64,000 nucleotides of DNA, taken from NCBI RefSeq assembly GCF_016925555.1, contig NZ_CP070479.1, positions 310,001 to 374,000 on the forward strand. The letters run 5' to 3'. Below are positions 1 through 10,618 of the stretch, piece by piece. Under the pieces are notes generated by a model. The model saw only the letters and a list, made by a program, of their open reading frames with translations, was not told where the DNA came from and made no database searches. This DNA comes from Mycoplasma tauri (GTDB lineage Bacteria; Bacillota_I; Bacilli_A; Mycoplasmatales; Metamycoplasmataceae). How positions within the stretch are numbered: the stretch's first letter is position 1; each line of letters opens with the position of its first letter. A program made the translations under genes and the position numbers.

Positions 1-1
1 A

Positions 2-115
2 ACCTCAGAAGGATCTTCCGAATCTGAAAATTCTGTTGATAGTGGTTCGCAACCTTCAACTGTAACAAGTCCAAGTTCACCATCTGGAACAACAGAAGAA
101 CAACCTGCTCCTTAG
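2..115 (+). CDS. C-terminal fragment of a Ser/Thr/Glu-rich protein, probably surface-exposed
   Basis: An open frame enters from the left edge and ends at TAG 113-115, leaving 37 visible residues. The tail is dominated by Ser, Thr, Gly, Glu, Pro and Gln and has no hydrophobic segment. Low-complexity tails like this are common on mycoplasma lipoproteins and secreted proteins, but the start, signal peptide and any domain lie outside the window, so the family cannot be named. A hairpin with a T-run follows at 204-243, consistent with this being the end of a rightward transcription unit. Confidence 0.6.
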   Translation, partial: TSEGSSESENSVDSGSQPSTVTSPSSPSGTTEEQPAP

Positions 116-203
116 TATTTAAATTCCAGACTATTAAGGCAAAAAATTAATATAAAACTTATTTTTAAAATATACATATATTTATATTATTTAAATCATG
201 ATT

Positions 204-243
204 AAAAAACACATAGCCAATTTATAGGTTTATGCGTTTTTTT
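204..243 (+). terminator. Intrinsic terminator after the partial gene
   Basis: The arm AAAAAACACATA (204-215) pairs with TATGCGTTTTTT (231-242) with one A-C mismatch, across a 15-nt loop. The right arm ends in a T-run, as expected for a rightward Rho-independent terminator. Confidence 0.6.
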
Positions 244-282
244 ATTTTATTCATCTATCAAGTAAGCAAAAATTATGCGAAC

Positions 283-310
283 AAAAAAGACACATTTATT
301 GTGTCTCTTT
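283..310. terminator. Hairpin terminator, probably bidirectional; one of an identical pair
   Basis: AGACACA (288-294) and TGTGTCT (300-306) form a perfect 7-bp stem around TTTAT, preceded by an A-run and followed by a T-rich stretch. It lies about 100 nt beyond the stop codon of the leftward GA-repeat gene and is its likely terminator. The 24 nt at 283-306 recur exactly at 2637-2660. Confidence 0.6.
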
Positions 311-410
311 TATATCTTTTTTATAGAGTTTTTAGTAAATTCACTTGAAAACGAAATTAATGTTTATTTGTTATTTAATTAACATTTTATTAATAACAAC
401 AGATTTATTT

Positions 411-2471
411 TTATTTATTTTTAACTGGTTTAGTATATGAATTTTGAACAGAACCTGAATTTAATGAAAATTCTAGTTTTGTTGTTATGCCTCATTTATT
501 CCTAATATGTATTGGGTATTCCCCTGCATCATCACGTATTAATACTTGATCGATTGTATATTTTTTATCGCCTTTTTCATTAGTTAAATCTACAACACAT
601 TCGATATGATTGTCTTCCTGATTCTCGGTGTCAGTTTGTTTATATATGAAGTAAGTCGAATTAGAAGGGTTTTGTTCACTACTATAAGGAATTCTAAAAT
701 ATTCTTCATTTGTTAGTGAATTTTTAAATATAATTTCGCAAACTTTTGAATTATCAATAACGCGTTTAAGTTGTAATTCCCCAATAGGAGCTTCATGAAC
801 ATTAAAAATAACTTTTTTTGTGTTTTCGTTAACCACTCATTCTAATCTCTTAATTCATTTTGATCAAATTATTCCAGCTTTTAGCTTTTCGGCTTCTTTT
901 TCAAGTATTTTAATTATTTCATCAATTTTATATATTTCACTTGGATGATTAATCTTTCTTACTTCACTTATTCTAGTCTGTTTACTACCAGGTGAAGTAT
1001 AGTCATTGTTTTGTATTTTTGTCTCTGCTTCTTTTTTTCTAAATTCTAGTTCAGCTCATTTATCATCATCTTTTGCTTGTTCAAAAATTGATTCAATTTC
1101 ACTTAATTGTTCAACACTGTTAATTAGATCAATTCTTCCTTTATATTGATCTTTTTTATCTTGTCCTAAGAATTGAAGTTCTTGAATTTGATTCTTACCA
1201 TTATCTTTTGCTTGTTTTATTCTTGCTTGAATGTCAGCTTGTTTTGCTCTTTCGACAATTTGATGTAATTCGTTTTCGTTACTTATTCTATCAATCTCAC
1301 TCTCAAATTGATTTTTCATTTCTGACTCAAGATAAACAAGTTCCTTAATTTGTCTTTTAGCATCATTTTTAACTTTTCAAAGCTGAGCTTCTCGTTTAGC
1401 ATCTTGTAATATTTGTGATACATTATTTATGTTATCTGGTTCGACTATACTTGCAACATTATTTTTAATCTCTTGTCTTCTTGTTTCAGGTATATCGATT
1501 AGTTGATCAATATTTAATATTGCTTGCTCTTTTTTATCTTTTAATTCTTTGTATTGTTCATTTTTAGCTTTAGCATCTTGCAATATTTGTGAAATATTGC
1601 CAATTTGTTCTGGTGTTGTGATATTTGTAATTTGATCTTTATATTGGTTTTGAATTTCTTGAGGTAATTCATTCAATTCATTAATATCTTGTGTTGCTTT
1701 TACTTTATTTGTATTAAGTTCTTGATATTGTTCTTCTCTAGCTTTTGCACTTTGCACAATTTCATCAATTCTAGCTGAATCATCTGGATTATCGATTGCT
1801 TCAATTTGTTGTTCGTAATTAGCGCGTTCATTAGATGGCAGTTTAGATAATGAGTTTAGTTCATTTTTCTTGGTTGTTTTATTTTGTTTTAGTTCTTTGT
1901 ACTGTTCATTTTTAGTTTTAGCATTTTCTAATATTGTTTCAATTTGAGTAGAATTTTTAGGATTATTAACTGCTTCAATTTGCTGTATGAATTCATTTTG
2001 AAGTGGTTCTGGTAAATCTGTCAATGTACTTACTTCAGCTTTTTTATTAATTTTTTTTACATTTAATTGTTCTTGTGTTACTGTTTGATCACTTTGTTGA
2101 TCACTTTGTTGGTTACTTGTTTGTGAACTGTCATCAGAATTAGTTTCATTTAATCTTTTAGAATCCTCTTGTTTTGCATCTTCAACAATTTCATTAATCT
2201 TTTCATATTCATTTGGATTATTAATGGATTCAATTTTTGATTTATATTCATCTTTTTCAGTTTGAGATATTTTTGTTAAGTTTTCAATAACAGCGAATGC
2301 ATGATTTTTTTCGTTTCTTAAATCTGTTTCATTTTTCTTTGTTTCAAATGATTTTTCTTTTTCCTTTGGTTTTGCTGCAAACACCAAAGATGCTACCACT
2401 GCTGAAATGGCTGAACTAATTGTTAATATGCTTGCAATCACCACTAACTTCTTACGCTTATTTTTTTTCAT
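411..2471 (-). CDS. Membrane-anchored surface protein with about seven GA-module-like repeats
   Basis: One 686-aa frame runs from ATG (2469-2471) to TAA (411-413), reading through several TGA tryptophan codons. GAGGA lies just upstream of the start. Residues 1-35 are a basic stretch plus a hydrophobic segment without a lipobox cysteine, so the protein is probably anchored by an uncleaved signal. Residues about 45-500 hold about seven repeats of 50-58 aa with the pattern Lys-rich helix, then L..LP/S, then Q…I..I, then ILQDAK/IVE.AK. This resembles the three-helix albumin-binding GA module; a Gln/Ser/Asp-rich linker separates repeats 1 and 2. The C-terminal 150 residues are not repetitive and are unrecognised. 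GA modules bind host albumin in several bacteria; binding here is inferred. The promoter carries a (TA)n tract. Confidence 0.75.
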
Positions 2472-2508
2472 GAGTTCCTCTTATTTTTATAAAGTTATGA
2501 CTGCATTC

Positions 2509-2546
<38 letters not shown>

Positions 2547-2636
2547 TGGGGAAAAAATGTGCAAATTAAAGAAAGCAAAAGAAGTTTTTCGAATTATAAA
2601 TTTATGTAACTTTCTAGTTAATCAATTTTTTGTATT

Positions 2637-2660
2637 AAAAAAGACACATTTATTGTGTCT
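2637..2660. terminator. Hairpin terminator of the YitT-family gene; identical to 283-306
   Basis: The same A6 plus AGACACA/TGTGTCT hairpin as at 283-306, 24 of 24 bases identical and in the same orientation. It lies 37 nt beyond the stop codon of the leftward YitT-family gene, so it most likely terminates that transcript. Confidence 0.6.
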
Positions 2661-2696
2661 AATTTTATGTCTATTTTGTAAAGCTTTGGGGGAAAA

Positions 2697-4085
2697 TTAA
2701 TTTTCAACAAAAGATGTGTTAAATGATCCTTTAACTTCTTCAACTGGCTTAATTGCAACCCATGCTTTTGGATCAATTAATTTTATATCATCAATTAAAT
2801 CTTTTGATTCAAGATATAAAAGTGTTGTTGAAATAATTTTAATGTCAGAGTCTAAATAACCGCTTCTTGCTGTATAAATTGTGTATGAGTGTCAATATTT
2901 AATATCTTTAAGATATTGAAGTATATCTTCAGGATTTTTGCATGATATTTCAAGAGTAACTTTTTTGTATTTTGGATAAAGAATTCCAAGAAGAACATTA
3001 TTAATAATTATGTATAGAATTGTAGAAAATTCTCTTAATCCAAAAACAGTTCTTGGTGAAATATATCTTTCGGTAAATTGTTGTTGTGTAATATTATTTG
3101 TAGCATCTAAAACTAATTTACCAGTCATTTTTGTTTCTTCAGAATTGATTGTTAAGTAATCTTGTCTAACAAGTGATAAATCAATAGCTTCAGAATGTGG
3201 AGCTGCTATACCAAAAACTAATAGAAATAATGACGTTGAGCATAAACTAACCATAAGCATAACTGCAGCTACATTTTTTTGCTTTTTAGTTGAAAAATAG
3301 TAAGCAATTATATCTGTGCCACCTGTTGATCCTCCATTTTTTCAAGCAATAGCAACAGGAATACCAACGCAGATTGATCCAAGAACACCATTAATTAAAA
3401 TTGGTCAACCTGTTGAATTTTCAAGAAATATAGAGGTAGTTGAGCCATCTTCATTTTTAAAGTTTATAACAATATTTTTATATCAACCAGAAGCTATATT
3501 TGTGTATTGTAATATAAAATTCTTTACTTCTGGAATTGTGTAAATAATATTACTTATAATTTGGAAGGACATGAATGCAACAGTCAGCAATATGAAACTC
3601 CGTTTAACCTTAAATCCAAAACCAAGCAATAGTGGTATATTTATTCCAACATAAAGCAAAGCAAAGTATGGATCTAATTGAACTCCTCTACTTTTAGCTA
3701 TTAAGATAGCCAACATTGGGAATCCAGATAAACCGCTCGGGATAGTGTCACCACGATTTAGAAATGCAAGAACTCCAAAATTAAAAATCATAGCAGCTAT
3801 AAAAATTAAAATAATTCTTTTACAGTATAAGCGAATTTGTCTTTTCTTCACTTGTTTATTATTTTTATGTAAAGAATTATTGTCATAAGCATATCTTGCC
3901 ATTTTTAATTTTTTATAATTATCACTTCCAAAGTATGTTTTGTATTCTATATCATCTTTATTTTTGTCAAAGTCTTGAAGTTTTTGTAAATTTTCTTTAT
4001 GTTTTTGTTCTAACTCTTTTTTTCTTTTTGTTAATTTGGTTTCAAGAAAATTTTTGGTCAGTTTGTTATTTGAAACATTACTCAT
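2697..4085 (-). CDS. YitT family membrane protein with a long charged N-terminus
   Basis: A single 462-aa frame from ATG 4083-4085 to TAA 2697-2699. Residues 1-85 are highly charged and helix-prone (Lys/Glu/Asn-rich). They are followed by about six hydrophobic segments, with the family signature GGSTGGTDII near residue 247 and a soluble DUF2179-like C-terminal domain. YitT proteins are usually about 280-300 aa, so this one is extended at the N-terminus and between membrane segments. The family is widespread in Firmicutes and mollicutes and its substrate is not established. No convincing Shine-Dalgarno precedes the ATG. The gene stands alone on the minus strand and diverges from ftsY. Confidence 0.8.
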
Positions 4086-4155
4086 AATGAGTAATATTAT
4101 ATTAATTAATATATTAATTAAAAATAAATAATTTAAAAGTATTAATAATAATTAA

Positions 4156-4169
4156 TATAAAATAGAGAC
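4156..4169 (+). promoter_or_regulatory. ftsY -10 box adjacent to the start codon
   Basis: TATAAA at 4156-4161 lies 8 nt before the ATG at 4170, and no Shine-Dalgarno is present. Transcription would begin at or next to the start codon, giving a leaderless mRNA. Confidence 0.5.
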
Positions 4170-5240
4170 ATGGGATTTTTTAATTATTTAAAAGATAAGC
4201 TTTTTGGTTGAAAAAAGAAATCAAGTGATGAAAAAGTTGCATTAAAAGAAGCACAATTAGATAAACAAACTGAAGAAGAATTAATTAAATCAAAAAAATT
4301 AGAAAAATACCAAGCAGGTTTAGATAAATCAAGCTCGCTCGGTCTTAAAATTCTTGATTTACAAAATAAGCATAAACAAATTAATGAAGACTATTTTGAT
4401 GAATTAGAAGAAATTTTAATCATGTCAGACATTAGTGCAAAATTAGTTTATGCAATAATATCGCATATTAAAAATGAAGTTAGATTACGTGATTTAAGTG
4501 ACACTAAGGATATTGGTGAATTAATAGCTGACCAAATGTTTGTTATTTACACAAATAATAGTGTTGTTGATACTACACTTAATGTACAAGACAATAGATT
4601 AAATATAATAATTTTCATTGGTGTAAACGGCTCTGGAAAGACAACAAGTATTGCTAAATTGGCCTATAAATATATAAAAGAAGGAAAAAAAGTTTTAATT
4701 GCTGCTGCTGATACATTTAGAGCAGGAGCTGTTGATCAATTAGGAATTTGGGCACAGAGAGTTGGTGCAGAAATTGTTAAACCAGTAAAAGAAGGTGTGG
4801 ATCCAGCTAGTGTTGTTTATAGTGCACTTGAAAAAGCAAAAAATGAAAATTATGATTTGCTTTTAATTGATACTGCAGGGCGACTTCAAAACAAAATTAA
4901 CTTGATGAAAGAACTTGAAAAAATGTATGGTATTATTGCCAAATTCCAAGAAGATGCTCCACATGAATGTTTGTTAGTTCTTGATGCAACTACTGGACAA
5001 AATGGAATTAGTCAGGCAAAAGCATTTAGTGAAGTAGCAAAACCAACAGGAATTATTTTGACCAAAATGGATGGAACTTCAAAAGGTGGAATTGTATTAT
5101 CAATAAAAGATGAATTTGACTTAAATGTTAAATTTATAGGCTTGGGTGAAAAATTAGATGATTTACAAGAATTTGATCTTGACAATTTTATTTATGAAAT
5201 GACAAAGGATTTAATTGACAAGGATGAAGAAACAAATTAA
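4170..5240 (+). CDS. ftsY: Signal recognition particle receptor FtsY
   Basis: 356 aa. FtsY is the GTPase that docks SRP-ribosome complexes at the membrane. Residues 1-65 are a short charged N-terminal region (Lys/Glu-rich) in place of the long acidic A domain of enterobacteria. The NG domain follows, with the G1 loop GVNGSGKTT (about residue 150), DTFRAGAVDQL, DTAGRL (about 233) and TKMDGTSKGG. The start at 4170 adds a TGA-containing N-terminal segment (KLFGWKKK) typical of FtsY and continuous with the rest of the frame. The 3' end overlaps ylxM by 17 nt, so the two are translationally coupled. Confidence 0.95.
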
Positions 5241-5457
5241 CGATATTAGAAACATTGAATATTGATGTCATCTTTTTGAAAAATATGAAGGTTTATTAAC
5301 TCAAACTCAGAGACAGGCTTTTAAACTTTATTTTTATGAAGATCTTTCATATGCTGAGGTTGCTCAAATAACAGCAACCACTAGGTCAGCTGCTTATGAT
5401 AGTGTAAATAAAGCCATGAAAAAGTTAGAAAAAATAGCAAACAGCACCACTGATTAA
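5224..5457 (+). CDS. ylxM: YlxM-like helix-turn-helix protein, SRP-associated
   Basis: 77 aa from ATG 5224 to TAA 5455-5457, starting inside the last codons of ftsY. The sequence has the sigma-70 region 4-like pattern of the family: LLTQTQRQAFKLYF, then DLSYAEVAQ, then TRSAAYDSV, and a C-terminal Lys/Glu helix. YlxM/p13 is encoded beside ftsY or ffh in Firmicutes and mollicutes and has been linked to SRP function. At 77 residues it is shorter than the roughly 110 aa of Bacillus homologues. It contains one TGA tryptophan codon. Confidence 0.85.
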
Positions 5458-5558
5458 CTAATTTTCAAACTTATTATTAATAAAAAATCATTTTTCTTAT
5501 AAAATATATAAATATTTAAATATTTTATTAATCTAGATTAATTTATATGGAGGTTCTT

Positions 5559-5711
5559 ATGCCAAGAGATGGATTTACATTTGCTTGTACAGAATGCAAG
5601 ATGGAAAACTACATTAGCAAAAAAAATAAGAAAAATACACCTGAAAAGGTTGAACTAAAAAAATATTGCCCAAAATGTAATGCAAGCAAAGTTCACAAGG
5701 AAAAGAAATAA
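5559..5711 (+). CDS. rpmG: 50S ribosomal protein L33, zinc-binding form
   Basis: 50 aa. Two CxxC pairs (CTEC at residues 10-13 and CPKC at 37-40) form the zinc ribbon of the C+ type of L33; the spacing and Lys-rich tail match the family. A strong GGAGG lies 7 nt before the ATG. The gene is monocistronic, with a hairpin terminator directly after the stop. Confidence 0.93.
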   Translation: MPRDGFTFACTECKMENYISKKNKKNTPEKVELKKYCPKCNASKVHKEKK

Positions 5712-5715
5712 TATT

Positions 5716-5739
5716 AATAAGCAAGTATGCTTATTTTTT
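5716..5739 (+). terminator. rpmG terminator
   Basis: AATAAGCA (5716-5723) pairs with TGCTTATT (5728-5735) around AGTA and runs into a T-tract. Confidence 0.75.
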
Positions 5740-5766
5740 ATCATTTTTTTAAACTTTGTACTTTAG

Positions 5767-5772
5767 TATAAT
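5767..5772 (+). promoter_or_regulatory. -10 box for the lipoprotein gene
   Basis: A perfect TATAAT 36 nt before the ATG at 5808, with an AAGGAG ribosome-binding site between them. No convincing -35 hexamer is visible. Confidence 0.5.
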
Positions 5773-5807
5773 TTTTAAATATAACTTATATAAGGAGCTA
5801 TTAAAAC

Positions 5808-6623
5808 ATGAAAAAACTTAATAAATTATTTTTATTATCAACTCCAGCTATTTTTCTAACACCTTTAGTTGCTTTATCTTGCGCTAAAGAAGAAAAACCA
5901 GCTGTACAAGATGAATCAAAAACCACTACACAGAATGAATCAAAACCAGCAGGTCAAGATAATCAAAAGCCTGGTACACAAGACGAATCAAAACCAGCAG
6001 GCCACAAAACTGTTTATGAAACAAGAATAAAAACAGTAAATAGTGATAATTATGCAAATTCTGTTACAACACTTAAAAAATCAATGGAAAAAATTTCAAA
6101 ATCAAACAAATATAAAGATAATAAGATTGTTACAGAAGTAAAAGGATATGTAGATATTTTAAACAATGAAGCAACTGAAGCAAATATATCTGCAGCCAAT
6201 ATTTCTATTGAAAAATTAGGTAACTTATTAATTGAAGAAGCTAAAAAAGATGAAAACTATAAAGATAAAATTTCTCCTGATAGTGAAGTTTTATTAGGAA
6301 TGAAAAACAAGTTTTCATCCGGCGATAAATTTATAGCTTTATATAGTGATGGTTTTGGTCGTAGTATAGGTAGAATAATACTTTTATCAGATGAATTTAA
6401 AGAATTTTTCAATGCTTTAAAGAAAATATTCGACTTTGTAACTGCTGAACCAAATGAATATGGCGGTCAAGTAAGTCAACACGCTCATGGAGCAACAGCA
6501 AAAATGACTGGTGACAAGTATTCAATTACATTTATGGTTGGTATTAAACTTGGACTAGATGATAGCATTAAAGATATACCATTATTTTCTGAAAACACAA
6601 TAATAGAAATATCAATAGCTTAA
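5808..6623 (+). CDS. Lipoprotein with a Gln/Asp/Lys/Pro repeat linker, function unknown
   Basis: 271 aa. An N-terminal signal (MKKLNKLF…VALSC) ends in a lipobox with the acylated cysteine at residue 25. A linker (about residues 28-65) repeats the motif QDESKPAG with variations, the usual spacer of surface-displayed lipoproteins. The remaining 200 residues are Lys/Glu-rich and predicted mostly helical, with a Gly-rich segment near residue 180. I do not recognise the domain. AAGGAG precedes the ATG. The gene is monocistronic with its own promoter and terminator. Confidence 0.85.
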   Translation: MKKLNKLFLLSTPAIFLTPLVALSCAKEEKPAVQDESKTTTQNESKPAGQDNQKPGTQDESKPAGHKTVYETRIKTVNSDNYANSVTTLKKSMEKISKSNKYKDNKIVTEVKGYVDILNNEATEANISAANISIEKLGNLLIEEAKKDENYKDKISPDSEVLLGMKNKFSSGDKFIALYSDGFGRSIGRIILLSDEFKEFFNALKKIFDFVTAEPNEYGGQVSQHAHGATAKMTGDKYSITFMVGIKLGLDDSIKDIPLFSENTIIEISIA

Positions 6624-6648
6624 TAAAAAACAAACAAAAAACTATTAC

Positions 6649-6691
6649 AAAAAAAGTTAACACTTATGTATAAAGCATGTTAACTTTTTTT
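6649..6691. terminator. Bidirectional terminator between convergent genes
   Basis: AAAAAAAGTTAACA (6649-6662) is the perfect complement of 6678-6691, so the hairpin has A-runs and T-runs suitable for both directions. It separates the lipoprotein (rightward) from the exonuclease gene (leftward). Confidence 0.8.
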
Positions 6692-6713
6692 CTATTTTTA
6701 AAAATGTTTGTTC

Positions 6714-7625
6714 TTACTTTTTATATTTTGATGATAGATTATTTTTATATTGATCTAATACGTTGTATAAACTGTACTCATTAAGAATATTCACAGCATT
6801 TATATCTAGTTCAATTAATAAATCATTAATAGAATAAGGAAGTTTAACATCTTTGTTCAATACAGCTAATTTTTTACAAAAGAATGCTGATTCTTTGTCA
6901 TTTATTAAATATTCTCTTGTTTTTCCTTTTACATCTATTAAACAGTCGTATATGTTTTCTAATGTTTCATATTCTTTTAATAATGCTATTGCTCTTTTTT
7001 CGCCTATTCCTTGGACACCTTTTAAGTTATCAGAAGAGTCACCAGCTAGGCCTTTATAGTCTGGAATTTGTTCGGGTTTGATACCATATAATAATTTGAA
7101 ATTTAAAATTGTAATGAGATCATATGTACTAAATTTATTTGCATCCTTTATAGTTGATATAATTGAATTATTTTCATTTACAAGTTGCAATAAATCTTTG
7201 TCTTTTGAATAAATATAATTGTGAAATTGATCATTTTTTGTAGCTATTGTAGCTATTAAATCATCAGCTTCATCTCCTTCTTTTTCAGCTCATTTTATAT
7301 TCATTGATGTAAGGACTTCTTTTACTAATTTGAATTGTTCGAAAATAATTTCTGGCGCCTTTGTTCTTCCTGTTTTATAGTTTTCATAAATTTCATGTCT
7401 CTTAGTTTTGCCTTTTGCATCAAATGCTATAAACAAGTGGCTTGGTTCTATATATTTAATTAACTTGAATAATGTGTTGAAAAAAACATGAACACCATTT
7501 GTACTAATACCATTTTTAGCCTTTAAAACACTTTCTGGTTTGTAGGGATTATAAGAAGCATAGAATGATTGGAATAGTAAAAAATTACCATCAACAATTA
7601 ACATTTTTTTACCATTATTTTGCAT
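6714..7625 (-). CDS. Stand-alone 5'-3' exonuclease (DNA polymerase I N-terminal domain homologue)
   Basis: 303 aa. It is a FEN/5'-nuclease that removes RNA primers and flaps. The N-terminal metal-binding segment has LIVDGNFLLFQSFYA, then FIAFDAKGKTKRHE and GDEADDLIAT. The helix-hairpin segment DYKGLAGDSSDNLKGVQGIG lies near residue 190. Mollicutes typically encode this domain without the polymerase part. The ATG at 7623-7625 is preceded by AAGGAG at a 9-nt distance; an upstream TTG (7634) would sit directly on that site and is rejected. The gene follows dnaE with one base between, forming a lagging-strand replication operon. Confidence 0.9.
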
Positions 7626-7626
7626 T

Positions 7627-10551
7627 TTAATCAACTCCTTTTCAAGATATTAGTCGCATTGTTTTTTTATTTGATTCAACTTCAATTTCTATAATTTTGC
7701 CAACTTTAAGAAGAACATTTGTAGATGCTACTTTTTTATTAATAAAGAAAGCATGAGATTTTGAACTATCTCTTAATTCGATTAATGTATATTCTTTTGA
7801 ATTAAATTCTCTTATTTTTATTATTTCTGTAACTGCTTTGAATATACCATTGTTTTTTTCAATTTTATTAAGATTCATTTTATATTTTTTTTCATATTCA
7901 ACTGTTTTAAAGGCATTATATACATCACCAAGTAATAATTTTTCATTTTTATTTTCTTGTTCTATATCATATTTTATTTCAGAAATTATATTTGAAGCAG
8001 CATTTTCATATCCTTCAAAATCAAGTTCTTGTTTAATGTCATTGTATGTTTTATTACTTTTTGAAAGTAAAATATATTCATTTTCAAAAAACTCATTTAT
8101 AGATTTAATTTGATTTTGAAAACCAAAGTCTCTAAATACACTAGCTTCTATAAGAAGATTTATTGTTGAATTTTTTAAGCCAGCAAACCTTAGTCTTAAT
8201 AAAATTTCATAAATTGATAATCCTTTAAATGAACCATTATGTTCAATATCTTGAAGAATTTTTCTAGCGCCTTCAGTGCCAAATCCTTTAATTAAATTAA
8301 AAGGTAAATAGATATCTCCATCGTCAATTATCGCTTCATTGGTAAAATGAGTTATATTAGGAGAAAAAACACTAAAATTTAAGCTTCTAAGTTCATTAAC
8401 ATATAGAGATATTTTATTTTGGTCTCCATATGAATTTGAAATAAGGGCACTATAGTAAACTTGTGGATATCTAGCTTTGTAATAAGCCATTTTCATAGTT
8501 AAATAAGCATATGAAACTGCATGTGATTTATTAAAACCATATTGAGCAAATTTTTCTATCTTTTCATATATTTGGCTTAATGTTTTTTCAGAATAGTTAT
8601 TCTTTATTCCACCATCAAAAAATGATTTTTTATATTTTAATAAATCATCTTCTTTCTTTTTACTAATAGCCCTTCTAAATAGGTCTGCTTGTGAAAATGA
8701 CATACCTGCAACTGATTGAACAATTTGCATTATTTGCTCTTGATAAATAATAATCCCATGAGTTGGGGAAACTATTTTGTCATAATCAGGGTGAATTTTT
8801 TCTATTAATGAATTATTTTTTCTATGCTTAGAGTAATCTAAAATATAATCTTTTGGTCCTGGTCTATAAAGAGAAATAATTGCAAATAAATCTTCAAATG
8901 AATCTAATCCAACTTGTTTAATGGTTCTTTTCATTCCTGCAGATTCAAGTTGAAATAAGCCTTCAGTATAACCTTTATTTAGAAGATTAATAGCCATTGG
9001 ATCTTGTAATTCTAGTGGGTTTTCAGTCACTAAATCATCAAATAAAGAAATTCCATATAGTCTTTTTTCTATGTTTTTTATTTCAGTTAAGGTTTTAAGG
9101 CCTAATAGATCAACTTTTAAAAGACCAAATTCTTCTAAATATTCCATTGGTATTTGTACTTGTAAAAAACCAGAGCTATTTTCAAAAACAGGTACATATT
9201 CAGATAAATCCTTATCAGATATAATTATTCCTGCAGCATGGATACCATATTGTCTAGGCAAACCTTGTATTTTTGATGAATGTTCCAATAAAATTGGAAA
9301 ATTTGTCATTTCTCTTTGGAAAGATAAATTATTTTTATATTCAAGTTCTACTGTTGGATAGTTTATAAAAGTATTAATTGATTTGTTTATTCTATTAATA
9401 TCTTTTATATCAATTTTTAATTCTCTTCCGGCATCTCTTATTGATTGTTTGATGCCCATAGTTTGAAATGTAGATATAACAGCTGTTCTTTCTTTTCCAT
9501 ATTTATTTTGTAAATATTGAAAAATTTCATCTCTTCTATCATCCTGAATATCAATATCTATATCTGGTCAACTAACTTTTTCAATATTTAAAAATCTTTC
9601 AAATAATAAGCCATATCTTAGTGGATTAATTTTAGTTATTCCAAGTAAATAACTCACAAGTGAACCAGAAGCGCTTCCTCTACCAGGGCCAATTGAAATG
9701 TTTTTTTCGTTAGCAAATTCAACTAAATCAGCAATTATTAAGAAATAATTAACAAAACCTAACTCACTAATAATTGAAATTTCTTTTTCAAGACGTTCTA
9801 TAATGATACTTTTGTAAGGCGATAGTTCTTTTCTATGTTTTGTGATTCCTTTTTGAATTTTTTCATTAAATAATTTTTGATTCTCTTTTGTTGAATTACA
9901 AAAATTAGGCAAATGAAGTTCCTTTTTAGGAAAAATTACATTGCACTCATCAACAATTTTATTTATTCTATCAATTATTATTTGATCAATTTGATAATTA
10001 TCAAAGTAATTTAAAAAATATTTTGATAAAGCATTATTTCCAGTGCTTTGAAGTAAATTCAATGTCTTATTATCTGCTTTGTTAAATAATTTATTTTCTT
10101 TTATAAAGATTGAATTTGGAATCGAAGGATCAGTCGACGAAACAAAATAATCACAAAAATCAGCTAAATAGTTATTTTTTTCTTTTGCATATAGGCCAGA
10201 AATTGGATGATCTAAGACAAAAACATCGCTAATTTTAATATCATCCAATGTTAAATTTTGAATTGATTTTTTCCTAATTAATTTGTTAATTTTTATAAAG
10301 CCGTCATAATTTTTTGCAAGCAAAATAAAGCGATATTTATCAACATCTAAATCAACTCCAATTATTGGTTTAATATCATGAATTTTACATTGCTCTAGAA
10401 ATTCTCCTAAAGCAAACATGTTGTTATGGTCCGTGAGAGCAACAGCTCTTCTGTTATTTTCTTTAGATAAAGAGACTAAATCTTGAATTCTAATTAATGA
10501 GTCCAAAAATGAATATTCAGTAGTATTATATAGATCAACGAAATTTTTCAT
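7627..10551 (-). CDS. dnaE: DNA polymerase III alpha subunit, DnaE type
   Basis: 974 aa, transcribed leftward. DnaE is a replicative C-family polymerase without a proofreading exonuclease. It has the PHP domain at the N-terminus (FVDLYNTTEYSFLDS, with the usual His replaced), GPGRGSASGSLVSYLLGIT before the palm, and the catalytic motif PDIDID at residues 329-334. It also has RPGPKDYI and the FNKSHAVSYAYLTM finger motif. Four or more tryptophans are TGA. The first conserved ATG (10549-10551) lies 6 nt from a perfect TATAAT on the minus strand and lacks a Shine-Dalgarno; an upstream ATG at 10578 would lie before that box. It is co-transcribed with the exonuclease. Confidence 0.95.
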
Positions 10552-10563
10552 GTTTTTATTATA
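10552..10563 (-). promoter_or_regulatory. dnaE -10 box adjacent to the start codon
   Basis: The complement of 10558-10563 reads TATAAT, 6 nt upstream of the dnaE ATG, with no ribosome-binding site. This suggests a leaderless transcript. Confidence 0.55.
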
Positions 10564-10618
10564 AATAATAAAAAGCATATTAATAATAACTTTAAAAATA
10601 TATTAAAATTTATAAATT

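Noticed and set aside
492-2471. Three separate short genes on the minus strand, suggesting a decayed gene
   Set aside because: The breaks are all TGA codons in one frame. Read as tryptophan they give a single intact 686-aa protein, so this is not a pseudogene.
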